A model generated the notes under the pieces. The model did not search any database and was not told the DNA's origin. It saw only the letters and a list, made by a program, of their open reading frames with translations. Shown one piece after another: positions 1 through 8,477 of a stretch of DNA of 43,669 bases. The stretch lies in contig DATLRO010000127.1 of assembly GCA_035534615.1 (NCBI GenBank), positions 1 through 43,669 of the forward strand, in the 5' to 3' direction. A program made the translations under genes and the position numbers. Positions within the stretch are counted from its first letter, which is position 1; each line of letters opens with the position of its first letter. The DNA comes from JAGWRA01 sp035534615. GTDB lineage: Bacteria > Acidobacteriota > Vicinamibacteria > Vicinamibacterales > CAVVIG01.

Positions 1-361
1 GGGCGCCGATCAGCATGTAGAGCGTCCCGGCGTTCGGCCGCGGCATGTTCTTCGGCGGCATCGCCCCGCCCTTCAACTTGCCGACCATCATCGCCACGAC
101 CGTCGGGTTCGGATGCGCCGCGTCAAAATGCTCGAGCGACAACCCGCCCGTCATCTGCAGATCGTCGTGGCAGCCGACGCAGTACTGCTGGACCAGGGCA
201 TTCTGCTGGGCGACCGGCATCGCCCCGCCCGCCGGCGCCGCCGCCGGCGCGGCCGGTGCCACAGCCGCCTGGCCAGCCGGCCCACTCTGGGCGGCGAGAC
301 TCAGGCTCAGGCCGAGTGCCAGAACGGCGGTCCCAAAAATCCTGAACGTGAATTTCGTCAT
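1..361 (-). CDS. Secreted c-type cytochrome, planctomycete type (N-terminal part, cut by window edge)
   Basis: The frame is open from an ATG at 361 to the left edge, so only about 120 residues are visible. A basic start and a hydrophobic stretch (residues 4-24) form a signal peptide, followed by an Ala/Pro-rich linker. One haem-binding CVGCH site follows (near residue 63), and a downstream GGAMPP segment could supply the axial methionine. The spacing and wording of this region resemble the haem domain at the head of the large DUF1592/PSCyt-type periplasmic proteins of planctomycetes and acidobacteria. It could also be a small free cytochrome; the missing C-terminus decides. A G-rich stretch just before the ATG can serve as ribosome-binding site. 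Confidence 0.75.
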   Translation of the reverse strand, partial: MTKFTFRIFGTAVLALGLSLSLAAQSGPAGQAAVAPAAPAAAPAGGAMPVAQQNALVQQYCVGCHDDLQMTGGLSLEHFDAAHPNPTVVAMMVGKLKGGAMPPKNMPRPNAGTLYMLIGA

Positions 362-754
362 TCCGTATCCCCCGTCACCCCTCTGACGATCTTTATGAGT
401 GGCCAGTATAAGGAAAATCGTCAGAAATGACGGCCATTTCTTGCACTTTGTCGTAATCGATTGTCTTCAGTTGTATCAGCATAAGTGCCTATGAGACATG
501 TACTTATATGCATGGGCTGCCTTTCTTGTGACGAAGCCGCCTGTTTCGCGCCGAAATTGTCTAACATCTTCACGCTCAGGGACTAACGGACGAGCTTGGG
601 CGTGATGGCGATCGAGCGGTGTCCGGAGAGGAATCTGGCAGGGGCCGACAACCGAGAACGGTCTATATCAGACAGAATATAAATGACTTAGTCATAGTCA
701 CGGCCATCGCATTGGGCCTTTCTGCGCCAAATGCGTGAAGTCAAGCACAATCGC
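362..754. other. Intergenic region, relatively AT-rich, with two short inverted repeats
   Basis: No coding frame here looks real. The stretch is clearly richer in A+T than its surroundings. It contains GAAATG-5-CATTTC at 424-440 and a perfect 6+1+6 inverted repeat, ATGACT-T-AGTCAT, at 683-695. It carries the promoter of the cytochrome gene on the left and the 3' end of the PCYCGC gene on the right. Neither repeat has a T-run, so intrinsic terminators are not supported; they could be operators. Confidence 0.4.
405..410 (-). promoter_or_regulatory. Candidate -10 box for the cytochrome gene
   Basis: On the minus strand this reads TATACT (5 of 6 to the sigma-70 -10). It would place a transcript start near 398, about 37 bases before the ATG at 361. 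The matching -35 position is poor, so this rests on the -10 and on the local AT-richness. Confidence 0.3.
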
Positions 755-1342
755 TCAGCGACCGCCATTTTTCCCCGGCGGCGCCGGCGTCGGCGTCCGA
801 TCGCCCGTATGATCGAAGGTCTTTTTGACGCTCGCGCGAATCGCCTGAATCGAACTGCCCGCGTCGGACATCCGCATCGCCCGCTCCGCAATCGCCAGAC
901 ACATCGGACACATCATCGCGTGGTCGGTCCACGCCGTGACATCCCCGTCCTTCGCCCGCGACTTCACGAAGCAGTCTTCATTCGAGTGGTGGCCGTCCCG
1001 CTGGCACCCGCAGTAGCAGGGGACGTAGTTCAGGACCTCAGGATGTTCCGCGGCAAACTTATACAGCTCCCGCACTTCCGCCTTGCTGCGCGTCAACTGG
1101 AACTTCGGCAGCACCAGCGGCGGCAGATTCTTCTGCGGATGCGGCTTCAGCCAGGGATGCCAGGGCTGCTTCGAGGCAGGCGACGGCGCGGCCAGCGTCG
1201 TCAGGGACGAAGCAGACTTGGTCTGCTGCCGGGGCCCCGCGGCCAGATCGTCCGCGTGCCCGGAGCGGACCATCAGTCCGCTCACGGCCGCAGCAACCAG
1301 CCAGATCGTCACGCGCGCGGGTGTCAGCGTCGGAATCTTCAT
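755..1342 (-). CDS. PCYCGC motif-containing secreted protein (195 aa)
   Basis: The signature PCYCGC is at residues 108-113, followed by QRDGHHSNEDC (C124) and then CPMC (C145, C148). This Cys/His set is typical of the PCYCGC family (Pfam PF13798), thought to bind metal; the biochemical role of the family is not settled. An N-terminal membrane segment (about 10-24) suggests export or anchoring. A Pro/Lys-rich region lies before the conserved domain. The frame stays open upstream, but the ATG at 1342 starts the signal peptide and has GGGGAGA nine bases ahead, so earlier starts are unlikely. The gene diverges from the UBP zinc-finger gene across about 186 bases. Confidence 0.85.
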   Translation of the reverse strand: MKIPTLTPARVTIWLVAAAVSGLMVRSGHADDLAAGPRQQTKSASSLTTLAAPSPASKQPWHPWLKPHPQKNLPPLVLPKFQLTRSKAEVRELYKFAAEHPEVLNYVPCYCGCQRDGHHSNEDCFVKSRAKDGDVTAWTDHAMMCPMCLAIAERAMRMSDAGSSIQAIRASVKKTFDHTGDRTPTPAPPGKNGGR

Positions 1343-1528
1343 GGTCCAGTCTCCCCGGGGCGCAGGCGGCGGATGCCGCTGCGCGCGCACCGGCCGGACG
1401 TCACCGCGCCGGCCCCGGTCCATGATACCGCCGAAGCGTGCCGGAACCGAGCGGGCGGGTCGGTCGCCCCTGCACTCCGGCCCCCCGGCCGGGGTACCAT
1501 GGAGTGTCGGACGATCCAAGGAGGAGCC

Positions 1529-1795
1529 ATGGCAGCCGTCTGCGCCCACATCCAGGCGATCGACACGATCAAGCATCCCCGCCGCCAGGAGTGCGAGGAG
1601 TGCGTGAAGCTCGGCGCGCAGTGGGTCCATCTGCGCACGTGCCAGCGCTGCGGCGTCACGCTCTGCTGCGATTCCTCGCCGAACCGCCACGCCAGCAAGC
1701 ATGCGCACGCGTCCGGCCACCCGGTCATCGCGTCCGCCGAGTCCGGGGAACGCTGGCTCTACTGCTATCCGGATGACGCGTTCGCGGAGTACTAG
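1529..1795 (+). CDS. UBP-type zinc finger domain protein (88 aa)
   Basis: Almost the whole protein is one zf-UBP domain (Pfam PF02148). Visible metal ligands are C5-x-H, CEEC, CQRCG, a CC pair and a series of histidines ending in ASGHPVI. In eukaryotes this fold reads the free C-terminus of ubiquitin. Bacterial stand-alone copies exist and their ligand is unknown. The ATG at 1529 has a near-perfect AAGGAGG six bases upstream, which decides the start. The stop at 1793-1795 lies 20 bases before the pirin gene, so the two are probably co-transcribed. Confidence 0.88.
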   Translation: MAAVCAHIQAIDTIKHPRRQECEECVKLGAQWVHLRTCQRCGVTLCCDSSPNRHASKHAHASGHPVIASAESGERWLYCYPDDAFAEY

Positions 1796-1815
1796 GAGTA
1801 ATAGAGGAAGGCATC

Positions 1816-2730
1816 ATGTCGATACGACCGATTCGGCGGATCATCCAGGCCAAGCCGACGCTCGAGGGAGCGGGCGTGAAGCTGCGCCGGGCCTTCGGGT
1901 TCGGGCAGACCGGGGAGTTCGATCCCTTCCTCCTCCTCGATGATTTCCGCAACGAGCACCCGGCCGATTATCTCGCCGGCTTCCCCTGGCACCCGCACCG
2001 GGGGATCGAAACGATCACCTACGTCCTCGCCGGGTCGGTCGAGCATGGCGACAGCCTCGGCAACCGTGGCGTCATGGGGGCGGGCGACGTGCAGTGGATG
2101 ACGGCCGGCCGCGGCATCCTGCATCAGGAGATGCCGAAGGGCGACCCGCACGGGCGGATGCACGGCTTCCAGCTCTGGGCGAACCTGCCGGCCGCGCTCA
2201 AGATGACCGCTCCCCGCTACCAGGATGTCCCCGCGCGCGACGTCCCCGAGGTGATCGACGATGACGGGACGCGGGTGCGCATCGTGTGCGGATCGTTCTG
2301 GGGAAAGACCGGGCCGGTCGAGGGCGTGGCGGCCGACCCGCGCTACCTCGATGTCTTCATCCCGGCCGGCCGGCGTCGGACCTTGCCGGTGGAATCGTCG
2401 CGACACGCCTTCGCGTACGTGTTCGACGGCACGGGGACGTTCCGCGACGCCGCACCGCCCAGGCCCGTTCAGACCGAAGCGGTCGGACAGGGCGAGGACG
2501 CGGGACCGGAGGAGCCGGACCAGGCCGGCAACCGCTCGCTCGTCCTGTTCGACAGCGGCGACGAAATCACGGTGCAGGCCGGGGACGCCGGCCTCCGCTT
2601 CCTGCTGGTCTCGGGCCGGCCGATCGAGGAACCGGTCGCCTGGTACGGCCCGATCGTGATGAACACACAGGCCGAACTGGAGCAGGCCTACGCCGAGCTT
2701 CAGGACGGCACGTTCATCCGACGGTCCTGA
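1816..2730 (+). CDS. Pirin family protein (304 aa)
   Basis: This is a two-cupin pirin (Pfam PF02678 then PF05726). The N-terminal cupin shows the family iron ligands: H59 and H61 in WHPHRG, H103 and E105 in HQE. Known pirins are Fe-binding proteins; some (YhhW) have quercetin 2,3-dioxygenase activity and others act as regulators, so the substrate here is open. The C-terminal cupin (about 180-290) contains an acidic insert of about 25 residues near 225-250. The ATG at 1816 has GAGGAAGG in front. It follows the UBP zinc-finger gene by 20 bases. Confidence 0.92.
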   Translation: MSIRPIRRIIQAKPTLEGAGVKLRRAFGFGQTGEFDPFLLLDDFRNEHPADYLAGFPWHPHRGIETITYVLAGSVEHGDSLGNRGVMGAGDVQWMTAGRGILHQEMPKGDPHGRMHGFQLWANLPAALKMTAPRYQDVPARDVPEVIDDDGTRVRIVCGSFWGKTGPVEGVAADPRYLDVFIPAGRRRTLPVESSRHAFAYVFDGTGTFRDAAPPRPVQTEAVGQGEDAGPEEPDQAGNRSLVLFDSGDEITVQAGDAGLRFLLVSGRPIEEPVAWYGPIVMNTQAELEQAYAELQDGTFIRRS

Positions 2731-2874
2731 CGCGGAGCTCGTTCCACGCCGGCGACGCCGCACGTCCGGCGTGGCCTCGCCGCCGACCGGAGGGGCGGAC
2801 GGGGATGTATCCGGAGCGGATTCGCTGTTATCATCGGCCCATCCCTGCCTCGTGCGGGGTTCATGGAGGTCGCG

Positions 2875-2931
2875 ATGTCCAAAGGCACGTCGATGAAGAA
2901 AGAGAAGAAGAAGGCGAAGAAGAAAGCGTAG
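2875..2931 (+). CDS. Possible 18-residue lysine-rich micropeptide
   Basis: The frame reads MSKGTSMKKEKKKAKKKA and stops. Nine of 18 residues are lysine. GGAGG sits five bases before the ATG. A TATCAT -10-like box at 2829-2834 would give a leader of about 34 bases. Another in-frame ATG at 2863 would add four residues but lacks its own ribosome site. The region lies between the pirin gene and the BNR protein and holds nothing else. Very short basic proteins of this kind are annotated in many bacteria without a known role. A chance A-rich frame is the alternative. Confidence 0.45.
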   Translation: MSKGTSMKKEKKKAKKKA

Positions 2932-3487
2932 TCGGGATTCGGCACCGCGGGCGGGCGGGACGTGGGCGTGATGCGCAGCCCCGACGTCCCGCCGCACGCG
3001 TCGTCGCACCAGCCGTCGCGCCGCTCACTCATCCCCGCGACCGTCTGCAGCACCTCCGCCGGCGCGATTCATCGCGGCCACAATCTGCCTCAGTTCGTCG
3101 CGCGGGAGCGGCCGGACAGCGACGGTGCGCACGAAGAGCGCCGACCGAATGGCTGGGCTTCCGTGCGTGATCGGCCGTTGTCTCCCGGGTCGGTGGTGAA
3201 GTACATTCACGCTGCGCAACGAGTTCGAGACGAGACACCAAGCTCTGCAACGGAGTGTGGAGGCGAATCCACCTGCCGCTCCGCACTCAGGCCACCGCGC
3301 CGCCTCGCCGGCTGGGACCCGCTGCCGGCGTGTGACCCCGCGGCGATCGACCCGGTCCTCCACGTGGAGGGCGCCCTGTCCCGCCGGGGCGGGCGAAGCC
3401 GGCGGCCGGAAACGCGGCCTGTCGTGCACGCGCTCAGCCGGGATTCGTTCTCGACGTGCCGGGTGGCGGTTCTCAGGAGACACAGTT
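2932..3487. other. Intergenic region before the BNR-propeller gene
   Basis: None of the open frames here reads as a protein; they are GC-driven. The one feature that stands out is a perfect 14-bp palindrome at 3357-3370, about 118 bases ahead of the downstream ATG. No clear -10/-35 pair was recognised. Confidence 0.4.
3357..3370. repeat. Perfect 14-bp palindrome CCTCCACGTGGAGG
   Basis: The sequence is its own reverse complement over 14 bases, with a CACGTG core. It sits in non-coding DNA upstream of the BNR-propeller gene and could be an operator for a dimeric regulator. Two or three such palindromes are expected by chance in a window this size, so location is the main argument. Confidence 0.35.
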
Positions 3488-6400
3488 ATGAGTTCAGACA
3501 ATCCCTCGTCGCCTTCCGAAAGGCGTTCGTTCCTGTTTCGCGTCCGCGCTGCGGCGCGGACGCTGTGGCCCGCGCTCGCGCTGGTGATGCTGGGGCTGGT
3601 CGCGGCCGCGCCGGCGCGCGCGCAGGCCGCCGGCGCCTCGCCTGCCGACGGACTCGGCGCGTTGAAGTTCCGGAATCTGGGCCCGGCGATCGCGGGCGGA
3701 CGCGTCGCCGCCGTCGTGGGGGTGCCCGGCAATCCTTCGATCTATTACGTCGGCGCCGCCGGCGGCGGCGTCTGGAAGAGCACGGACGGCGGTTATTCCT
3801 GGAAGGCGATCTTCGCGAAGGAGCCGGTCACCTCGATCGGCGCCATCGCCCTGGCCCCGTCGAATCCCAACCTGGTGTGGGTCGGGACGGGTGAGGCCAA
3901 CATCCGCAGCGACGTAATTACCGGCCACGGCGTGTACTTCTCGCCCGACGGCGGCGCGACCTGGAGGTTCATGGGCCTGGCCGACGCCGGCCAGATCTCC
4001 AGCATCGTGATCAACCCGCAGGACGCCAACGAGGTATGGGTCGGCGTCTTCGGGCACGCGTGGGGCCCGAACGCGACGCGCGGCGTCTACCGGACGATGG
4101 ACGGCGGCAAGACCTGGCAGCAGGTGCTGCACGTCAACGATCAGACCGGCGTGGCCGATCTGGAGATGGAGCCGGGCAATCCGATGGTGCTGTTCGCCGC
4201 CATGTGGCAGGCGGTGCGCCACCCGTGGGGCTTCGACGACGGCGGGCCGGGCAGCGGGATTTACCGCTCGACCGACGGCGGCACGACGTGGACCCGGCTC
4301 GAGCAGGGGCTGCCGAAGGGACCACTGGGGCGGATCGGCCTCGCGGTCGCGCCGAGCGACCCGCAGCGCGTGTACGCGCTGATCGAGGCGCACAAGGGCC
4401 GCCTGTGGGTGACGAACGACCTGGGCACCCACTGGCACATGCTCAACAACAATCACTCCATCGACGATCGGCCCTGGTATTTCTCCCGGATGGTCGTGTC
4501 GCCCGACGACGCCAACCGCGTCTATTTCCTCGACTCCGGCCTGTGGGAGACGCGCGACGGCGGACGCACGATCACGCGCATCGGCCAGGGGGTGCATCCC
4601 GACAACCACACGATGTGGATCGATCCGCGCAACCCGGACCGCATCATCGAGGGCAACGACGGCGGTGTCGTGATGTCGCTGGACGCCGGACGGCACTGGC
4701 GCTTCCTGGCCGACCTGCCGATCGAGCAGTTCTATCAGGTGGCGGCGGACAACAAGGTCGCCTTCGACGTCTGCGGCGGTCTGCAGGACAACAACGCCTG
4801 GTGCGGCCCGAGCCGCAGCGGCTTTGCCATCACCGGAAACGACTGGTTCACGGTCGCCGGTGGCGACGGCCAGTACGCGGTGCCCGCCCCGAGCGATCCC
4901 GACATCATCTATGCGGATTCGCAGAACGGCTCCATCCGCCGGCTCGATCTCAAGACGCACACCGCCCGCTCGGTGAGGCCGTACCTGCCGGGCGTGGAAG
5001 AGGAAGCGCCGGCCGATCTGAAGTACCGTTTCAACTGGACCTCGCCCATCGAGGTGTCGGCCACCGATCCCAACACCGTCTACATCGCCGGCGACGCGCT
5101 GTTCAAGAGCACGGACGGCGGGCTGCACTGGACGGCGATCAGCCCCGACCTGACGCGCAACGACAAGGCCAAGCAGGCCACCAGCGGCGGTGACATCGAG
5201 TACGACATCAGCGGGGCCGAGACCTACGACACCATCCTCTCGTTCGGCGTCTCCCGCACCGATCCCAAGACCATCTGGGTGGGGACCGACGATGGCCTCG
5301 TGCAGGTGACGCGTGACGGCGGGGCCCACTGGACCAACGTGACCGCCAACATGCACGGCCTGCCGGCCTGGGGGCGCATCCAGCAGATCGAGGTCTCACC
5401 GTTCGACCCTGGCACCTGCTACGTGGCGGTCGATTTCCACGAGACCGACAACAACCACCCGTACGTCTACAAGACGCACGACTACGGGCGCACGTGGACG
5501 TCGATCAGCGCCGGCCTCCCGTCCGACGAACCGGCGCGCGTGGTGCGCGAGGATCCCGCCCGCAAGGGATTCCTGGTCGTCGGCACCGACACCGGCCTGT
5601 TCTACTCGCGCGACGACGGCGCCGACTGGCAGCCGCTCGAGGGCAACCTGCCGACCGTGACCGTGTACGACGTGCAGTTCGTCCCGCGCGCGCACTCGCT
5701 GCTGGTGGCCACCCACGGCCGCGGCCTGTTCGTGCTGGACAACATCACGCCGCTCGAGGACGAGACGCCGGCGATTCTCGCCAGCGACTTCCACCTCTTC
5801 CCCTCGCTGCCGGCGTACATGCTCAACCTGCAGCCGCAGCGCCTCCCGAGCCTGAGCAACTTCACGACCCCGAACCCGCCGACCGGCGTGATGATCGACT
5901 ACTCCCTGAAGAGCAGCCTCCAGCCGACGCCAGCGGAGCGGCGCCAGCATCAGACGCCGGTGAAGATCACCGTCACCGACGCGCACGGCCACGTGGTCGA
6001 CGTGCTCTACGGGTCCGCGCACGCGGGCATCAACCGCGTGAACTGGGGCATGACCTACGCGCAGGCGACGCCGCTGGACTTCGTGAAGGCGCCCCCGCGA
6101 TCGTTCTTCTTCCGCCCGTCCGGCCCCCCCGTCGTCCCGGGGACGTACACGGTGACCGTGGACGCCGCAGGCCGGACCGCGACCACGACCGCGGTGGTCA
6201 AGCCCGATCCGGACTTCCCGGCGAACATGGCCAACTTCGCCGCCACCACGCATGCCGGACTCGAAGTGCGCGACGAGGTGTCGGCGCTCAACGTCATGCT
6301 GAACCGGCTGACCAGCCTGCAGGCGCAGCTGCGGTCGGTCATCAGGATGCTGCAGCCGACCCAGCCGGCCGCGGCGGTGCCGGCGTCCACCGAGGCGGTG

Positions 6401-6748
6401 CTGGCCCTGGCCCGCGCGCTGGATCGGAAGATCGAGGCGATGAGGGCGTCGGTCTACAACGTGAAGGTGCAGCCGGGCAGCGAGGACAGCCTGCACTACC
6501 TGTCCGCGTTCCATGACGTCCTGGCGCGGGACATGTTCTCGCTCTCGCCCGGATACGATCTGGCGCCGCGCGCGGACGCCCTGGCGGCGATCGCGGCGCA
6601 GCGTCAGCAGCTGGATCGGTACCTGGCGCAGTTCAACGGCCTCCTGAAGACCGACGTGGCGGCCTTCAACCACCTGGCGCAGCAGCACGGCATCGACGCG
6701 CTCTACGGCGGGGGGACCATCGCGGTGCAGGCCGGCAGCGGGATGTGA
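3488..6748 (+). CDS. Secreted sortilin/VPS10-type BNR beta-propeller protein (1086 aa)
   Basis: A signal peptide spans residues 1-47, with hydrophobic residues 24-41 and a likely cut after AQA. About eleven Asp-box motifs (S/T-x-D-x-G-x-T/H-W, such as STDGGYSW, TMDGGKTW, STDGGLHW, THDYGRTW) run from residue 95 to about 720, giving a double-propeller like the sortilin N-terminal domain (Pfam PF15902). The remaining 330 residues hold an Ig-like beta region and a C-terminal helical part. Such proteins are abundant in acidobacteria and often annotated as glycosyl hydrolases, but no catalytic residues can be assigned. The ATG at 3488 with AGGAGA in front fits the signal peptide; the longer open frame upstream does not read as protein. 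Confidence 0.88.
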   Translation: MSSDNPSSPSERRSFLFRVRAAARTLWPALALVMLGLVAAAPARAQAAGASPADGLGALKFRNLGPAIAGGRVAAVVGVPGNPSIYYVGAAGGGVWKSTDGGYSWKAIFAKEPVTSIGAIALAPSNPNLVWVGTGEANIRSDVITGHGVYFSPDGGATWRFMGLADAGQISSIVINPQDANEVWVGVFGHAWGPNATRGVYRTMDGGKTWQQVLHVNDQTGVADLEMEPGNPMVLFAAMWQAVRHPWGFDDGGPGSGIYRSTDGGTTWTRLEQGLPKGPLGRIGLAVAPSDPQRVYALIEAHKGRLWVTNDLGTHWHMLNNNHSIDDRPWYFSRMVVSPDDANRVYFLDSGLWETRDGGRTITRIGQGVHPDNHTMWIDPRNPDRIIEGNDGGVVMSLDAGRHWRFLADLPIEQFYQVAADNKVAFDVCGGLQDNNAWCGPSRSGFAITGNDWFTVAGGDGQYAVPAPSDPDIIYADSQNGSIRRLDLKTHTARSVRPYLPGVEEEAPADLKYRFNWTSPIEVSATDPNTVYIAGDALFKSTDGGLHWTAISPDLTRNDKAKQATSGGDIEYDISGAETYDTILSFGVSRTDPKTIWVGTDDGLVQVTRDGGAHWTNVTANMHGLPAWGRIQQIEVSPFDPGTCYVAVDFHETDNNHPYVYKTHDYGRTWTSISAGLPSDEPARVVREDPARKGFLVVGTDTGLFYSRDDGADWQPLEGNLPTVTVYDVQFVPRAHSLLVATHGRGLFVLDNITPLEDETPAILASDFHLFPSLPAYMLNLQPQRLPSLSNFTTPNPPTGVMIDYSLKSSLQPTPAERRQHQTPVKITVTDAHGHVVDVLYGSAHAGINRVNWGMTYAQATPLDFVKAPPRSFFFRPSGPPVVPGTYTVTVDAAGRTATTTAVVKPDPDFPANMANFAATTHAGLEVRDEVSALNVMLNRLTSLQAQLRSVIRMLQPTQPAAAVPASTEAVLALARALDRKIEAMRASVYNVKVQPGSEDSLHYLSAFHDVLARDMFSLSPGYDLAPRADALAAIAAQRQQLDRYLAQFNGLLKTDVAAFNHLAQQHGIDALYGGGTIAVQAGSGM

Positions 6749-7331
6749 GCCGCGCCGGCGGCACGCGTCGGATGTGGCAGGAAGCCGGGTCGTCGGCCGC
6801 GGATCGGCCGGCGACCCGGCGCACGCTCGCCGGGCGGCGAGTGTACCCGCGGCGTTCAGAAGGGCGGCCTCCGAAGCAACGCGCCGCCCGCCGCCGTTCC
6901 CGTCGACAGGCGTTCCTGCGTCGACGTTCACCCGCGGAACGACGATGCTCCTGAACATCGCGGCCGCCATGACCGGGCCCCGCGCCGGCGTCGCTCGCCG
7001 GCCGTCGCCCGTGCGCGCGCATCCGCGGCCGTCACCGGACGTTCATGCGCGGCTGTCCATGATGGAGTCCGGCCGCCGGTGGGCGGAGGCCGGCGAACCG
7101 GATCCGGCACCGCGCACGGCGGCGAGGCGCCGGGCGGCTCGACCAGCTCGACCGTCGTCGAAGAATCGTTCGCAAGCGCAGGCCGCGGCGCCACTTGGGC
7201 GCGCCACCGTGCGGAGCACCGAGCCAGCGCGACCGTGCGGGCGCGCGAGACGGTGGTGGATTGCCGGACCGTTTCGGTTTAGCCTTATGTGACTTGTGCA
7301 GGGGTCACAGAGCTGATTGGCCGCCATCCCC
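6749..7331. other. Intergenic region, no gene recognised
   Basis: Open frames here are low-complexity Arg/Ala-rich and unlike any protein. A loose promoter-like pair (TTGCCG at 7261, 18 bases, TTATGT at 7285) precedes the glycosyltransferase run, but the -10 is weak. No terminator with a T-run was found after the BNR gene. Confidence 0.35.
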
Positions 7332-8477
7332 ATGCCGATGCGTATCTGCCTCGTCACACCGTACGACCTGTCCCACGACGGCGGGGTCAACCGGCACGTG
7401 ATCACGCTCGCCCGCGCCCTGAGGCACCTCGGACACGAGACGCAGGTGCTCGGGCCGGCCAGCGGGGCGACGCCGCCCTGGTGCGACAGTCTGCCGGGTG
7501 TCGTCCCACTCCGCGCGAACGGGTCGCGCGCCCGGGTGGGCCTGCTCGTCTCCAGGCGGGCCGTGCAGCGCTATCTCGAGGAGGGCGACTTCGACCTCGT
7601 GCACGTGCATGAACCGTGGGTGCCCGGGCCGGCGCGCTACGCGGTGCAGTACTCGGACGCCCCGCTCGTCGCCACGTTCCATACCTACGCCGAGTCGGAA
7701 TCCTGCGTCACCCGGATGGCCCGCCGCGTGCTGGCCCGTCCGCTCCGGCGGATCAACTGCGCCATCGCGGTCTCCGGCCTCGCGGCCGATTTCGCCCGCG
7801 GCGTCTTCTGCGGGCCGATCCACGTCGTGCCCAACGGCATCGACTCGGCGACCTTCGCGAACCTGCACAGCCCGCGCGACCCCGACATGCTGGCCGCACC
7901 CCGGGAACCCGGGCCGCTGCGCCTGCTGTTCGTCGGCCGGTTCGACGAGCCGCGTAAGGGCCTCCGCCACTTCCTTGCGGCGGCGGCGCTCATCCGGAGG
8001 CGCGGGCGCCACATCCAGGTCCGGATCGTCGGCCACGGCGACCCGCGGCCGTTTCAGGCGCTCGCCGATCGGGCCGGCGCCCGGTTCTTCGGGCGGCTCG
8101 ATGATGAGTCGCTGGCCCAGATGTACCGCTGGTGCGACGTGTTCTGCGCCCCCTCCACGCACGGCGAGAGCTTCGGCGTGGTCCTGATCGAAGCGATGGC
8201 GAGCGGTCGGCCGGTCGTGGCGAGCAACATTCCGGGATACCGCGACGCGACGGTCGGCGCGGCCATCCTCGTGCCGCCCGGTGACGACCGATCGCTGGCC
8301 GACGCGATTCTGCGCATGGCGGACGATGAACGGCTGCGCGTGCACATCGTGAAGCAGGGATGGCAGCGCGCGCATCAGCTCGCCTGGAGCCGCGTCGTGC
8401 TCCACATCAACTCGCTCTACGAGGATGCGGCCGCCGGGCGGTCGGCCCGGCGCGATGCCGTCGGCGTCTCGGCATGA
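7332..8477 (+). CDS. GT4-family glycosyltransferase, PimA-like (381 aa)
   Basis: This has the two-Rossmann GT-B fold of family GT4. The N-terminal MRICLVTPYDLSHDGGVNRH matches the acceptor-side loop of PimA-type phosphatidylinositol mannosyltransferases. The C-terminal half has VGRFDEPRKG and the E-x7-E region (ESFGVVLIEAMASGRPVVAS) that binds the sugar nucleotide. The likely reaction is transfer of a sugar to a lipid or polyol head group on the cytoplasmic face; donor and acceptor cannot be read. Start is uncertain among TTG 7317, ATG 7332 and ATG 7338, because none has a clear ribosome site. The stop overlaps the next gene's ATG (ATGA), so translation is coupled. Confidence 0.88.
   Translation: MPMRICLVTPYDLSHDGGVNRHVITLARALRHLGHETQVLGPASGATPPWCDSLPGVVPLRANGSRARVGLLVSRRAVQRYLEEGDFDLVHVHEPWVPGPARYAVQYSDAPLVATFHTYAESESCVTRMARRVLARPLRRINCAIAVSGLAADFARGVFCGPIHVVPNGIDSATFANLHSPRDPDMLAAPREPGPLRLLFVGRFDEPRKGLRHFLAAAALIRRRGRHIQVRIVGHGDPRPFQALADRAGARFFGRLDDESLAQMYRWCDVFCAPSTHGESFGVVLIEAMASGRPVVASNIPGYRDATVGAAILVPPGDDRSLADAILRMADDERLRVHIVKQGWQRAHQLAWSRVVLHINSLYEDAAAGRSARRDAVGVSA

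Noticed and set aside
3380..3393. CCCGCC-GG-GGCGGG hairpin as a terminator
   Set aside because: A two-base loop is too tight, no T-run follows, and such GC palindromes are common here.
3494..6970. Minus-strand open frames across the BNR-propeller gene (3494-5356, 5396-6970)
   Set aside because: No protein motifs, biased composition, and the plus-strand frame has a signal peptide, Asp-boxes and a ribosome site.
6774..7292. Plus-strand open frame of 172 codons in the gap before the GT4 gene
   Set aside because: Low-complexity Arg/Ala/Pro sequence, no ribosome site and no recognisable fold.
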